Source of the DNA: Rhodanobacter sp. C01
Lineage (GTDB): Bacteria > Pseudomonadota > Gammaproteobacteria > Xanthomonadales > Rhodanobacteraceae
Assembly (NCBI RefSeq): GCF_002001045.1
Contig: NZ_MUNR01000008.1
Location: 248,001 to 312,000 of the forward strand
Direction of reading: 5' to 3'
DNA length: 64,000 nt
Positions 21,677 to 30,995 of the stretch are shown one piece after another. The notes under the pieces were generated by a model, which saw only the letters and a list, made by a program, of their open reading frames with translations, did no database searches and was not told where the DNA came from. Every line of letters starts with the position of its first letter. Positions within the stretch are counted from its first letter, which is position 1. The position numbers and the translations under genes are program-made.

Positions 21677-22540
21677 ATGCGCATGGCCTGCATCCTGATC
21701 CCGCTGCCACATCGCGATTTCGACCCGTCCGAAGTCGCGGTGAGCTGGCACACGCTGCACGCCGACGGGCATGAGGTGATCTTTGCCACGCCCGACGGGC
21801 GAGCCGCCAGCGCCGACGAGCTGATGCTCAGCGGCGTCGGCCTCGATCCGTGGGGCTGGGTGCCGGGGCTGAACCGGTTGCGCGTGGTCGGCCTGCTGCT
21901 ACGCGCGAACGCGGATGCGCGAAAGGCTTATGCGGCAATGCTGCAGGATGGCGCATTCCGTGCACCGCTGCGCTGGGATGCACTGGATGCATCGGCGTTT
22001 GACGGCTTGCTGCTGCCGGGCGGACATCGCGAGCGCGGCATGCGCGAATACCTGGAGAGCCCGCTGCTGCAGAAGCTGGTCGCTGCATTCTTCGCCGCGG
22101 ACAAGCCGGTCGCTGCGATCTGCCATGGCGTGCTGCTGGCGGCGCGCAGCCGCTCGGCGGAAGGCAAGTCGGTGCTGCATGGCCGCCGCACCACCGCGCT
22201 GACCTGGGCACTGGAAAAGAAAGCCTGGGCGACGGCGCGGATCAGCCGCTTCTGGGATCCGCTTTATTACCGCACCTATGCCGAAGCACCCGGCCAACCG
22301 GTCGGCTACATGTCGGTGCAACAGGAAGTGATACGTGCGCTGGCCGATCCGGCCGACTTTCTCGACGTGCCACGCGACGCCCCGGATTACCGCCGCAAGA
22401 CGAATGGCCTGGCACGTGACAGCGCCGCCGATGCGTCACCGGCGTTCGTCGTGCGCGACGGCAACTATCTCTCCGCGCGCTGGCCGGGCGACGTGCATCG
22501 CTTTGCGCGAGAATTCTCGGCGATGTTCGCCAGACCGTAA
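21677..22540 (+). CDS. DJ-1/PfpI-like type 1 glutamine amidotransferase-domain protein
   Basis: 287 residues. Core features of the DJ-1/PfpI superfamily: an elbow Cys in AAICHGVLLAAR, a glycine loop in FDGLLLPGGHRERGM and N-terminal CILIPLPHRDFDPSEVAVSW. It has about 80 residues beyond the core, including the YYRTYAEAPGQPVGYMSVQ region. Members of this branch are often chaperone or glyoxalase-like; the exact activity is unknown. It lies 10 bases after the M20 peptidase and is probably co-expressed. Confidence 0.82.
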   Translation: MRMACILIPLPHRDFDPSEVAVSWHTLHADGHEVIFATPDGRAASADELMLSGVGLDPWGWVPGLNRLRVVGLLLRANADARKAYAAMLQDGAFRAPLRWDALDASAFDGLLLPGGHRERGMREYLESPLLQKLVAAFFAADKPVAAICHGVLLAARSRSAEGKSVLHGRRTTALTWALEKKAWATARISRFWDPLYYRTYAEAPGQPVGYMSVQQEVIRALADPADFLDVPRDAPDYRRKTNGLARDSAADASPAFVVRDGNYLSARWPGDVHRFAREFSAMFARP

Positions 22541-22549
22541 CCGCGACGC

Positions 22550-23077
22550 TTACAGCGCGGTTACACCCGGATGCGACTGCTGGAAACGGCGGTGATGGAT
22601 CAGCAGGCCGCTGAAATAGACGATGTAGTAGCCAACCAGCAGGCCGATCACCAGCATGGTCAGCGGGCTATAGGTATAGTTCGCCGGATAGCCAGCGGCG
22701 GCAGCGGACACCTGCTGCATCTGCATGACCTTCCATAGCAGCCTGCCTAGCAGCAACACGGTAAGCAACGCACCGATCCACGAATTCGGCACATAGCAGT
22801 CGCCCTTGACCGGATCGACTTCGAAGCGGGTGAGCCTGAGCCCGACCATGCCGATCAACGCGCCGATCAGCACCCCCACGAGCAACCCCTCGAGCAGCTG
22901 GATGCTGTGCAAGCCGGCAAGGCTCAGCAGGCAACCCACCACAGCAAAAATCGCGATGCGCGCGATCATCCGCTTGCGCTGGATCGGCTGGCGACCGAAC
23001 TGGCGGCTGACGCGCCGCCACACGATCCAGGCGAGCAGCGGCAGCATGATAAGGTAGTTGGTCAGATGGGCTGGCAT
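22550..23077 (-). CDS. integral membrane protein (DUF1453/CcdC-like)
   Basis: 175 residues with about five to six hydrophobic segments: LTNYLIMLPLLAWIVWRRV, IAIFAVVGCLLSLAGL, LLEGLLVGVLIGALIGMVGL, SWIGALLTVLLLGRLLW and SPLTMLVIGLLVGYYIVYF. The pattern of an N-terminal YL...P...W followed by a polybasic turn resembles the CcdC/DUF1453 membrane family. Function unknown. It converges with the DJ-1-like gene nine bases away and is monocistronic or read with upstream minus-strand genes. Confidence 0.72.
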   Translation of the reverse strand: MPAHLTNYLIMLPLLAWIVWRRVSRQFGRQPIQRKRMIARIAIFAVVGCLLSLAGLHSIQLLEGLLVGVLIGALIGMVGLRLTRFEVDPVKGDCYVPNSWIGALLTVLLLGRLLWKVMQMQQVSAAAAGYPANYTYSPLTMLVIGLLVGYYIVYFSGLLIHHRRFQQSHPGVTAL

Positions 23078-23174
23078 GGGTATCGCCGCAGGATGGACTG
23101 CGTCCAGCTTAGTCGAGCGGCCCGCGACAGGCGACTGACGTTTGTCACCTGTCGTCGAGGCATTCTGCAGCGTG

Positions 23175-23549
23175 TCAGCCGTTACCCAGCTGTTCCGCCA
23201 GCGAGCGCGTCCGTTCGGTCACGACGTCGCCGGTATGCAGGGTCGACTTGCGCTCGATCAGCATCAGCAGGCATTCCTGCTCGGCCACCGGATTGTGCCG
23301 TGTGCCCTTGGGCACCACGAACATCTCGCCTTCGTCCAGCTCGACGGGTGCGGCATGTTCCAGCTCGATGCGCAGATGCCCTTCGAGGATCAGGAACAAC
23401 TCGTCCTCGTCGTCGTGGCTGTGCCAGCACAGCTCACCGAAAACCTTGGCGACCTTGATGTAGCTGTCATCGACCTCGCCGACGACCCGTGGCGACCAGT
23501 AGTCGGTGAGTGCAGCAGCGATTGCTTTCGGCGAGCTCGTGCTGGGCAT
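23175..23549 (-). CDS. single-domain cupin protein
   Basis: 124 residues. Cupin motif 1 is WHSHDDEDELFLILEG, with two His and the Glu ligand; motif 2 is GEMFVVPKGTRHNPVA with the second-motif His. It binds a metal and may be a small dioxygenase/isomerase or sensor; substrate unknown. It starts nine bases downstream of the gpmA stop on the same strand, so the two form an operon. Confidence 0.84.
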   Translation of the reverse strand: MPSTSSPKAIAAALTDYWSPRVVGEVDDSYIKVAKVFGELCWHSHDDEDELFLILEGHLRIELEHAAPVELDEGEMFVVPKGTRHNPVAEQECLLMLIERKSTLHTGDVVTERTRSLAEQLGNG

Positions 23550-23558
23550 CGTGCCGGC

Positions 23559-24302
23559 CTACTTGGCCTTGCCCTGGTTTGCCACCGCTGCCATCTTCGC
23601 CGCGATCGCCGCGGTGTCGCCGAGGTAATAGTGACGCAACGGCTTGAGATGTTCGTCGAACTCGTACACCAGCGGCACGCCGTTGGGGATGTTCAGCTCG
23701 ACGATGGCCTCGTCGGACATGCCGTCGAGGTATTTCACCAGCGCGCGCAACGAGTTGCCGTGTGCCGCCACCAATACGCGCTGGCCGGCCTTGATCGCCG
23801 GCGCCAGCTCCTCGTGCCAGTACGGCAGCACGCGGGCCACGGTGTCCTTAAGGCACTCGGTGTCGGGAATCTCTTTCGGATCGAGCGTGGCATAGCGCGG
23901 GTCGTGCACCGACTCGTTGGCGGTGCGCTCGAGCGGCGGCGGCGGAATGTCATAGCTGCGGCGCCAGACCTTGACCTGCTCCTCGCCGTACTTCGCCGCC
24001 GTCTCGGCCTTGTTGAGGCCGGTCAGCGCACCGTAGTGGCGCTCGTTGAGGCGCCAATCGGTATGAACGGGCAGCCACATCAGCCCCATCGCGTCCTGCA
24101 CGCCCCACAGCGTGCGCACGGCACGCTTGAGCACCGAGGTATGCGCCACGTCGAACGTATAACCCTCGGCCTGCAGCAGCCGGCCAGCCTCCTGCGCCTC
24201 GGCCATGCCCTGCTCGGTGAGGTCGACATCGGCCCAGCCGCTGAAACGGTTGTCGAGGTTCCACTGCGATTGGCCGTGGCGGATCAGTACGAGCTTGTGC
24301 AT
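23559..24302 (-). CDS. gpmA: 2,3-bisphosphoglycerate-dependent phosphoglycerate mutase
   Basis: 247 residues from ATG 24302 ([15 protein letters not shown]); an ATG four codons upstream is in frame but the GAG spacing and family start favour this one. The catalytic His is in [10 protein letters not shown]; other signatures are [13 protein letters not shown] and [19 protein letters not shown] with the second catalytic His. It interconverts 3- and 2-phosphoglycerate in glycolysis/gluconeogenesis, cytosol. Length and motifs are normal for the dPGM family. The cupin gene follows immediately. Confidence 0.95.
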   Translation of the reverse strand: MHKLVLIRHGQSQWNLDNRFSGWADVDLTEQGMAEAQEAGRLLQAEGYTFDVAHTSVLKRAVRTLWGVQDAMGLMWLPVHTDWRLNERHYGALTGLNKAETAAKYGEEQVKVWRRSYDIPPPPLERTANESVHDPRYATLDPKEIPDTECLKDTVARVLPYWHEELAPAIKAGQRVLVAAHGNSLRALVKYLDGMSDEAIVELNIPNGVPLVYEFDEHLKPLRHYYLGDTAAIAAKMAAVANQGKAK

Positions 24303-24448
24303 GGCTGCGCTCATCAGGATGCGGTAAACCGCGAATGGTGCAGGCCGGCCCCCGCATCGTCAAATGCCGCCCCTGCCACAGGTCATGCTAAACCGATGGG
24401 AGCGCCGAAGCATCCTAGCTGCACCACTCAATAACACGGAGACAAGCC

Positions 24449-25108
24449 ATGCGTCGTCTTTCGACGGTTCTCATCACGACCGCATTCGCGCTGTGCCTGC
24501 CGCTGCTGGCCGCCGCGCAGGACAACGATGTCGACAAGGTCAACGGTTCGGTGCAGATCACCGCCGGGCAACAGGCCGGCAACGTCAGCACGGTCAACGG
24601 GGCGGTACATATTGCCGATGGCGCAAGCGTGCACAAGGCCAGCACCGTGAACGGTTCGGTCGATCTGGGCGACAAGGCGCAGGCCGGCGAGCTGGGCACG
24701 GTCAACGGCGCGATCACCCTGGGCAGCGGCAGCCATGTCAGCGGCGAGGTCAGCGCCGTCAACGGCAGCCTGCATCTGGCCCCTGGCGCGGATGTCGGCG
24801 GCAAGCTGAGCAACGTCAATGGCGCCATCGTGCTGGACAACGCGCATGTCGCCGGTGGCCTCGGCACGGTCGGCGGCGACATCACGGTTGGCGCGAACTC
24901 GCACGTCGAGGGCGGCATCCTGGTCGACAAGCCGAGTGGCTGGTTCAACTGGAACAGCCGCACGCCGCTGGTGGTGATCGGCCCGCACGCCGTCGTGCAG
25001 GGCACGCTGGAGTTTCGCCGCGATGTGGTGCTGAAGGTCAGCGACAGCGCGCAGATCGGCCCGGTGAAAGGCGCCACAGCGGTGAAGTTCAGCGGCGCGA
25101 CGCCATAA
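24449..25108 (+). CDS. exported VNG-repeat protein, predicted beta-solenoid
   Basis: 219 residues behind GGAG, with a signal peptide MRRLSTVLITTAFALCLPLLAAA. The mature part consists of about seven repeats of roughly 19 residues, each opening with T-V-N-G-[SA]-[VI] (VDKVNGSVQI, STVNGAVHI, STVNGSVDL, GTVNGAITL, SAVNGSLHL, SNVNGAIVL, GTVGGDITV). This rhythm is typical of a right-handed beta-helix such as bactofilin or DUF4097-like proteins. The location is probably periplasmic or outer surface. A non-repeat C-terminal part includes WFNWNSRTPLVVIG. Function not established. Confidence 0.8.
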   Translation: MRRLSTVLITTAFALCLPLLAAAQDNDVDKVNGSVQITAGQQAGNVSTVNGAVHIADGASVHKASTVNGSVDLGDKAQAGELGTVNGAITLGSGSHVSGEVSAVNGSLHLAPGADVGGKLSNVNGAIVLDNAHVAGGLGTVGGDITVGANSHVEGGILVDKPSGWFNWNSRTPLVVIGPHAVVQGTLEFRRDVVLKVSDSAQIGPVKGATAVKFSGATP

Positions 25109-25115
25109 AACAACC

Positions 25116-25189
25116 TGTACGAGCGGCTTCAGCCACGATGCATTCGACTGCAACACCGAAGAGCATCGCGGCTGAAGCCGCTCCTGCAC
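25116..25189. repeat. inverted pair of REP units
   Basis: GAGCGGCTTCAGCCACGATG (25121-25140) and, inverted, the complement of TGTGCAGGAGCGGCTTCAGC with GCGATG (25163-25189). The two form a long cruciform or BIME-like pair at the convergent ends of the VNG-repeat gene and hemF, where it may act as a bidirectional terminator. Confidence 0.8.
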
Positions 25190-25201
25190 ATGATTCGTGG
25201 C

Positions 25202-26909
<1,708 letters not shown>

Positions 26910-27033
26910 CAGCTTAACGGCCCGACAGGTGTTCGCGGCAGCTTCATGCGACCGCGGTCACGCTGAACGCCCGCCTGTGCGGTGACCCGGTTGCAGGCTA
27001 GGCAAGCTACGTGGTGACCGCTAGGCTTTCGTG

Positions 27034-28239
27034 ATGCCGGTTTTGATGACTCCCCTTGCGATCACCTCCTATACGAGCACCTCGGCCATGGGCCACGGTC
27101 TCGCCGCCCAGCTCGACGCGCTCCAGCACATGCGCAGCGGCCTGCGCCCCAACGATTTCAGCAGCGCACCGCTGGCGTGCTGGATCGGGCGCGTCGCTGG
27201 TGTGGAGGACACCGTCCTGCCCGTTGCCCATGCCGCATGGGATTGTCGCAACAACCGGTTGGCATGGCTCGGCCTGAGCCAGGACGGCTTCCTTGCCCGC
27301 GTGCTGGCGGCGCGTGAGCGTTACGGTGCAGATCGCATCGCATTGCTGCTGGGCACCTCCACTGCCAGTATCGGCGCCACTGAGGAAGCCTATCGCCGGC
27401 TCGACGCAGACGGTGGTTTCGCCGACGACATGCTGCGACCGGGGATTCACACACCGCATTCGCTGAGCGCCTTCGTCGCCGCTGCACTGGACCTGGAGGG
27501 CCCGTGCTTGACGATCTCCACCGCCTGCTCATCCAGCGCCAAGGTCTTCGCGAGTGCGGAACGCCTGATCCGCCTCGGCCTCGTCGATGCTGCCGTCGTT
27601 GGCGGCGTGGACACCCTGTGCGACAGCGTGCTGTTCGGCTTCAATTCGCTGGAGCTGGTGTCGACTGCACCATGCCGGCCATTCGATGCGGCGCGCGACG
27701 GTATCTCGATCGGCGAAGCGGCTGGCTTCGCGCTGCTGGAACGGATTGATGTCGCGCCCGATGCAGCGCAGTTGCTCGGCTACGGCGAAGCGAGCGACGC
27801 ACACCACATGTCCACTCCGCATCCCGACGGACTGGGCGCCGAGCTGGCGCTACGCGATGCACTGATGCGCGCCGGACTCGACGCAGGCCAGGTCGACTAC
27901 ATCAACCTGCATGGCACGGCCAGCCAGAAGAACGACGAAGTGGAAGCGGCGCTGGTCAATCGTGCCTTCCCGGCCCACACCCGGGCCAGTTCCACCAAGG
28001 GCTTCACCGGTCACACGCTGGGTGCAGCTGCCATCGTCGAGGCGACGATCGCACTGCAGGCGATCGAACACGGTCTGATTCCTGGCAATCTCGGCAGCAG
28101 CACACCTGATCCGCTCTGCGGCGTGCAATTCGCCTGGCGCAATGAGCAACAGCGCGTCGATGTGGCGCTCAGCAATTCGTTCGGCTTCGGCGGCAACAAT
28201 GCCTGCCTCGCGTTAGCGCGCGCAGGATTTGTCGCATGA
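27034..28239 (+). CDS. beta-ketoacyl-ACP synthase of the aryl polyene cluster
   Basis: 401 residues. Condensing enzyme (KAS/KS): nucleophile Cys165 in TISTACSSSAK, first His in YINLHGTASQKND and second His in STKGFTGHTLGAA; the closing GFGGNNACL is typical. With the next gene it would form the KS-CLF heterodimer that elongates an aryl starter with malonyl units. The start codon is ambiguous between GTG 27031, ATG 27034 and ATG 27046; an AGG sits 8 bases before 27034. Stop and next start overlap in ATGA. Opens the plus-strand half of the pigment cluster. Confidence 0.93.
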   Translation: MPVLMTPLAITSYTSTSAMGHGLAAQLDALQHMRSGLRPNDFSSAPLACWIGRVAGVEDTVLPVAHAAWDCRNNRLAWLGLSQDGFLARVLAARERYGADRIALLLGTSTASIGATEEAYRRLDADGGFADDMLRPGIHTPHSLSAFVAAALDLEGPCLTISTACSSSAKVFASAERLIRLGLVDAAVVGGVDTLCDSVLFGFNSLELVSTAPCRPFDAARDGISIGEAAGFALLERIDVAPDAAQLLGYGEASDAHHMSTPHPDGLGAELALRDALMRAGLDAGQVDYINLHGTASQKNDEVEAALVNRAFPAHTRASSTKGFTGHTLGAAAIVEATIALQAIEHGLIPGNLGSSTPDPLCGVQFAWRNEQQRVDVALSNSFGFGGNNACLALARAGFVA

Positions 28240-29027
28240 GCGCACTGCGTGTCTACATCGAAGGTGTCGGCCTGTGGTCGCCGCAGCTGGCTGACTTCGC
28301 TGCGCTCCGGTCACAGCTGGCCGGTAACATCCCCGACCCGCCGCCGGCCCGCCCGGCCGCGGCCACGCTGCCGCCAAACGAACGCCGTCGCGCACCGGAG
28401 AGTGTGTTGCTGGCGATCGAAGTCGCTGGCCAGGCGGTAGCGATGAGCGGACATAGCGCGAGCGAACTGGCCTGCGTATTCGCCTCCTCGCACGGTGACC
28501 AGCCGATTACCGATTACATGTGCGCGACGCTCGCGCAGGCGCCAGCCGAGCTGTCGCCGATCCGTTTCCACAACTCGGTGCACAACGCCGCGGTCGGCTA
28601 CTGGACGATCGTCACTAGCTGCCATGCTCCCTCCACCGCGGTGGCCGCGCAGCGCGCCAGCTTCGGCGCCGGACTGCTCGAAGCGGTCGGTCAGGTGCTG
28701 GCGGAGCAACGCCCGGTGCTGCTGGTATGCAGCGATACCGCTGGCGGCGGACCACTGCTGGAAATCACCGGCTGCACCCAGTCGTTCGGTTGTGCGCTGG
28801 TGCTGGCACCGGAGTCCAGTGCGACGACGATGACGTCGCTGCAGCTGTCGCTGACCACGAGCCGGGTCATCTCGCCGCTGGCCGAACCACTGGCGCACTG
28901 GCGCGAAGCGAATGCCTCGGCCACGGCCTTGCCATTGCTGGCACTATTGGCCGAAGGGCGCGGCCGCTGCCAGCTGGATGTCGCCGCTACACTGGGACTG
29001 CAGATCGACATGGAGAGCGTTGCTTGA
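28236..29027 (+). CDS. beta-ketoacyl synthase chain-length factor
   Basis: 263 residues, thiolase-fold protein of the 'ketoacyl synthase, N-terminal-like' type found in aryl polyene clusters. It keeps ERRRAPESVLLAIEVA, FASSHGDQPITDYMC and FHNSVHNAAVGYW, but where a KS has its nucleophile Cys there is TSCHAPSTAVAAQ, so it is probably a non-condensing chain-length factor. It overlaps the KS stop by four bases and the following glycosyltransferase start by four, indicating coupled translation. Confidence 0.88.
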   Translation: MSALRVYIEGVGLWSPQLADFAALRSQLAGNIPDPPPARPAAATLPPNERRRAPESVLLAIEVAGQAVAMSGHSASELACVFASSHGDQPITDYMCATLAQAPAELSPIRFHNSVHNAAVGYWTIVTSCHAPSTAVAAQRASFGAGLLEAVGQVLAEQRPVLLVCSDTAGGGPLLEITGCTQSFGCALVLAPESSATTMTSLQLSLTTSRVISPLAEPLAHWREANASATALPLLALLAEGRGRCQLDVAATLGLQIDMESVA

Positions 29028-29782
29028 ACACCACGGTTGGGCGTTGGTGCGTGCTGATTCCCTGCCTCAACGAGGAGGCCGCGATCCAGTCGGTCGTCGA
29101 ATCGGTGCTTGCGCTTGGTGTGCCGGTGATCGTGATCGACGACGGTTCCGATGACCGTACACCGGAAATCGTCGCCACCCTACCGGTCACCCTGCTGCGC
29201 CACACCAAACGACACGGCAAGGGCGAGGCCTTGCGCCACGGCTTTCGCGAGGCGATCAGCCAGGGCTACGACGCAGTATTGACGATGGATGGTGATGGCC
29301 AGCATCAGGCCAGCGACATTCCGCGCATCGTGGCGGCAGCGGCGAAATATCCGCAACATATCGTGATCGGCTCGCGCCTGCTTGAGCGCGAGCAACAACC
29401 CAAGGGACGCCGCCGCGCCAACGCCGTCGCCGACTGGGGTATTTCGTGGGCCTGTGCGCAACCGATCGCCGACACCCAGAGCGGCCAGCGCTGGTATCCA
29501 CGTGCGGCCCTGGACCTGGTTGACCTGCCGGCAGAGAACTTCGTGTTCGAGGCCGCGATCCTGATCGCCGCTTCACGCGAGAAAAAACTTGGCGTGGTCT
29601 CGGTGCCGATCGCCTCACGCTACAACGGCGAATTCCGGCTCAGCCACTTTAATCCGGTGGGCGACGTCACCCGCATCACCCTCTACACCATTGGCCGGGT
29701 TTTTCACTACGGCCATATCATCGCCAGCCATCACCATTCGCGCGGCGCGCCGATCATTGTCGATAATCATCCTGCCGGCTGA
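29024..29782 (+). CDS. family 2 glycosyltransferase of the pigment cluster
   Basis: 252 residues starting TTG 29024, which overlaps the upstream stop (TTGA). GT-A fold: CVLIPCLNEEAAIQSVV, VIVIDDGSDDRTPEI, the DGDGQHQASDIPRI acceptor/metal motif, and GSRLLEREQQ. No membrane helices apparent except short hydrophobic runs. In aryl polyene and xanthomonadin clusters a GT2 is thought to transfer a sugar to the polyene lipid; the sugar is not known here. Ends 24 bases before the convergent fabG-like gene. Confidence 0.9.
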   Translation: MNTTVGRWCVLIPCLNEEAAIQSVVESVLALGVPVIVIDDGSDDRTPEIVATLPVTLLRHTKRHGKGEALRHGFREAISQGYDAVLTMDGDGQHQASDIPRIVAAAAKYPQHIVIGSRLLEREQQPKGRRRANAVADWGISWACAQPIADTQSGQRWYPRAALDLVDLPAENFVFEAAILIAASREKKLGVVSVPIASRYNGEFRLSHFNPVGDVTRITLYTIGRVFHYGHIIASHHHSRGAPIIVDNHPAG

Positions 29783-29806
29783 CTTCTCCGCTACCGGGAG
29801 GTGCCG

Positions 29807-30544
29807 TCAGCCCATGCCGCCGTTGACACCGATCACCTGACCATTGATGTATCCCGCTGCATCGCTGCACAGGAAGGCCACCAGGGCGGCGACCTCCTCC
29901 GGTTTGCCGGCACGTTGCGCGGGCACGATCTCGCGGATGCGCTCGGGCGGGAAATCCTCGCCAATCATGCGCCCCTCGATCACGCCCGGCGCGACCACGT
30001 TCACGGTGATCCCGCGCGAAGCCATCTCGCGCGCCAGCGACTTGCTGGCACCATGCAAGGCAGCCTTCGCCGCGGCATAGTTGGTCTGTCCGCGGTTGCC
30101 GAGCTGCGCTGCCACCGAACTCACCGAGACGATGCGGCCGAAGCGCGCACGCGCCATCGGCAGCAGCAGCGGCTGGGTGACGTTGAAGAAGCCATGCAGC
30201 GAGACGTCGATCACCCGATGCCATTGCTCGCCGCTCATCCCGGCCATCGGCGCGTCGTCGTGCACACCGGCATTGTTGATCACCGCATGGATCGGACCTT
30301 CGGACAACAACCCATCCAGCGCTGCGCGCGCCACCTCGGCATCGGTGACATCGAACGCTGTTGCCTGCGCGCTGCCGCCTGCCGCGAGGATCGCCACGAC
30401 CACGGCCTCCGCGCGATGCAGACTCTGGTTGGCATGCACGATGACGTGATAACCGTCTGCGGCCAGTGCGTGGCAGATGGCTCCGCCCAATTCGCCACTG
30501 CCGCCGGTGACCAGGGCGCGGCGCGAAACAGGAGTGGCAGACAT
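29807..30544 (-). CDS. 3-oxoacyl-ACP reductase (FabG-like) of the pigment cluster
   Basis: 245 residues, short-chain dehydrogenase: cofactor motif TGGSGELGGAI, NNAGVHDDAPM, catalytic Ser in VSVSSVAAQ and YxxxK in NYAAAKAAL. The C-terminal GYINGQVIGVNGGMG is typical of FabG. It would reduce the beta-keto group during polyene elongation using NADPH. Start ATG 30544; the open frame upstream to 30934 is antisense-like noise. Last gene of the minus-strand cluster operon, 16 bases after the dehydratase. Confidence 0.93.
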   Translation of the reverse strand: MSATPVSRRALVTGGSGELGGAICHALAADGYHVIVHANQSLHRAEAVVVAILAAGGSAQATAFDVTDAEVARAALDGLLSEGPIHAVINNAGVHDDAPMAGMSGEQWHRVIDVSLHGFFNVTQPLLLPMARARFGRIVSVSSVAAQLGNRGQTNYAAAKAALHGASKSLAREMASRGITVNVVAPGVIEGRMIGEDFPPERIREIVPAQRAGKPEEVAALVAFLCSDAAGYINGQVIGVNGGMG

Positions 30545-30560
30545 GGCGCGACCTCGCGGC

Positions 30561-30995
30561 TCAGGACTGGGGATGGATGACCGCGGCACGCCCGCTGGCC
30601 AGCAGGCGACCGCGATGTTCGACGCGGAACGCATACTGCGCACCGCCATCATCGGCATAAAGACATTCGGCATGGACGTCCAGATGACCCTCCAGCCGAT
30701 CGACATATTCCTCGAACAACTGCACGTCGCGCAGACTGACCAACCGGCCCGGCCGCGCCGTTTCGACGCCTGCCCCGCGCGCCAGCAAGGCACCATGCAC
30801 GGCCATCGCCTGCGCACCGTATTCGGCCAGATGCACGGCATGCAAGCCCTGCAGGCTGCGCAAAGGATGATCCGTCTGCGCATGACCGGCACTGATTGCA
30901 TGAATCGTGCGCTCGTCCCATGCCAGCACGGCATCCAGCAGACACATGCTGCCGGTGTGCGGGATCAGCGATGCCCAGTCAGTCTTCGGAAGCAT
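30561..30995 (-). CDS. 3-hydroxyacyl-ACP dehydratase (hotdog) of the pigment cluster
   Basis: 144 residues; hotdog-fold dehydratase of the ApeP type. The N-terminal LIPHTGSMCLLDAVLAWDE carries the conserved catalytic-type His, and LQGLHAVHLAEYGAQAMAVHG the central helix. It would remove water from 3-hydroxyacyl intermediates to give the conjugated double bonds. Its start overlaps the end of the exporter gene by 17 bases, implying coupled translation. Confidence 0.87.
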   Translation of the reverse strand: MLPKTDWASLIPHTGSMCLLDAVLAWDERTIHAISAGHAQTDHPLRSLQGLHAVHLAEYGAQAMAVHGALLARGAGVETARPGRLVSLRDVQLFEEYVDRLEGHLDVHAECLYADDGGAQYAFRVEHRGRLLASGRAAVIHPQS

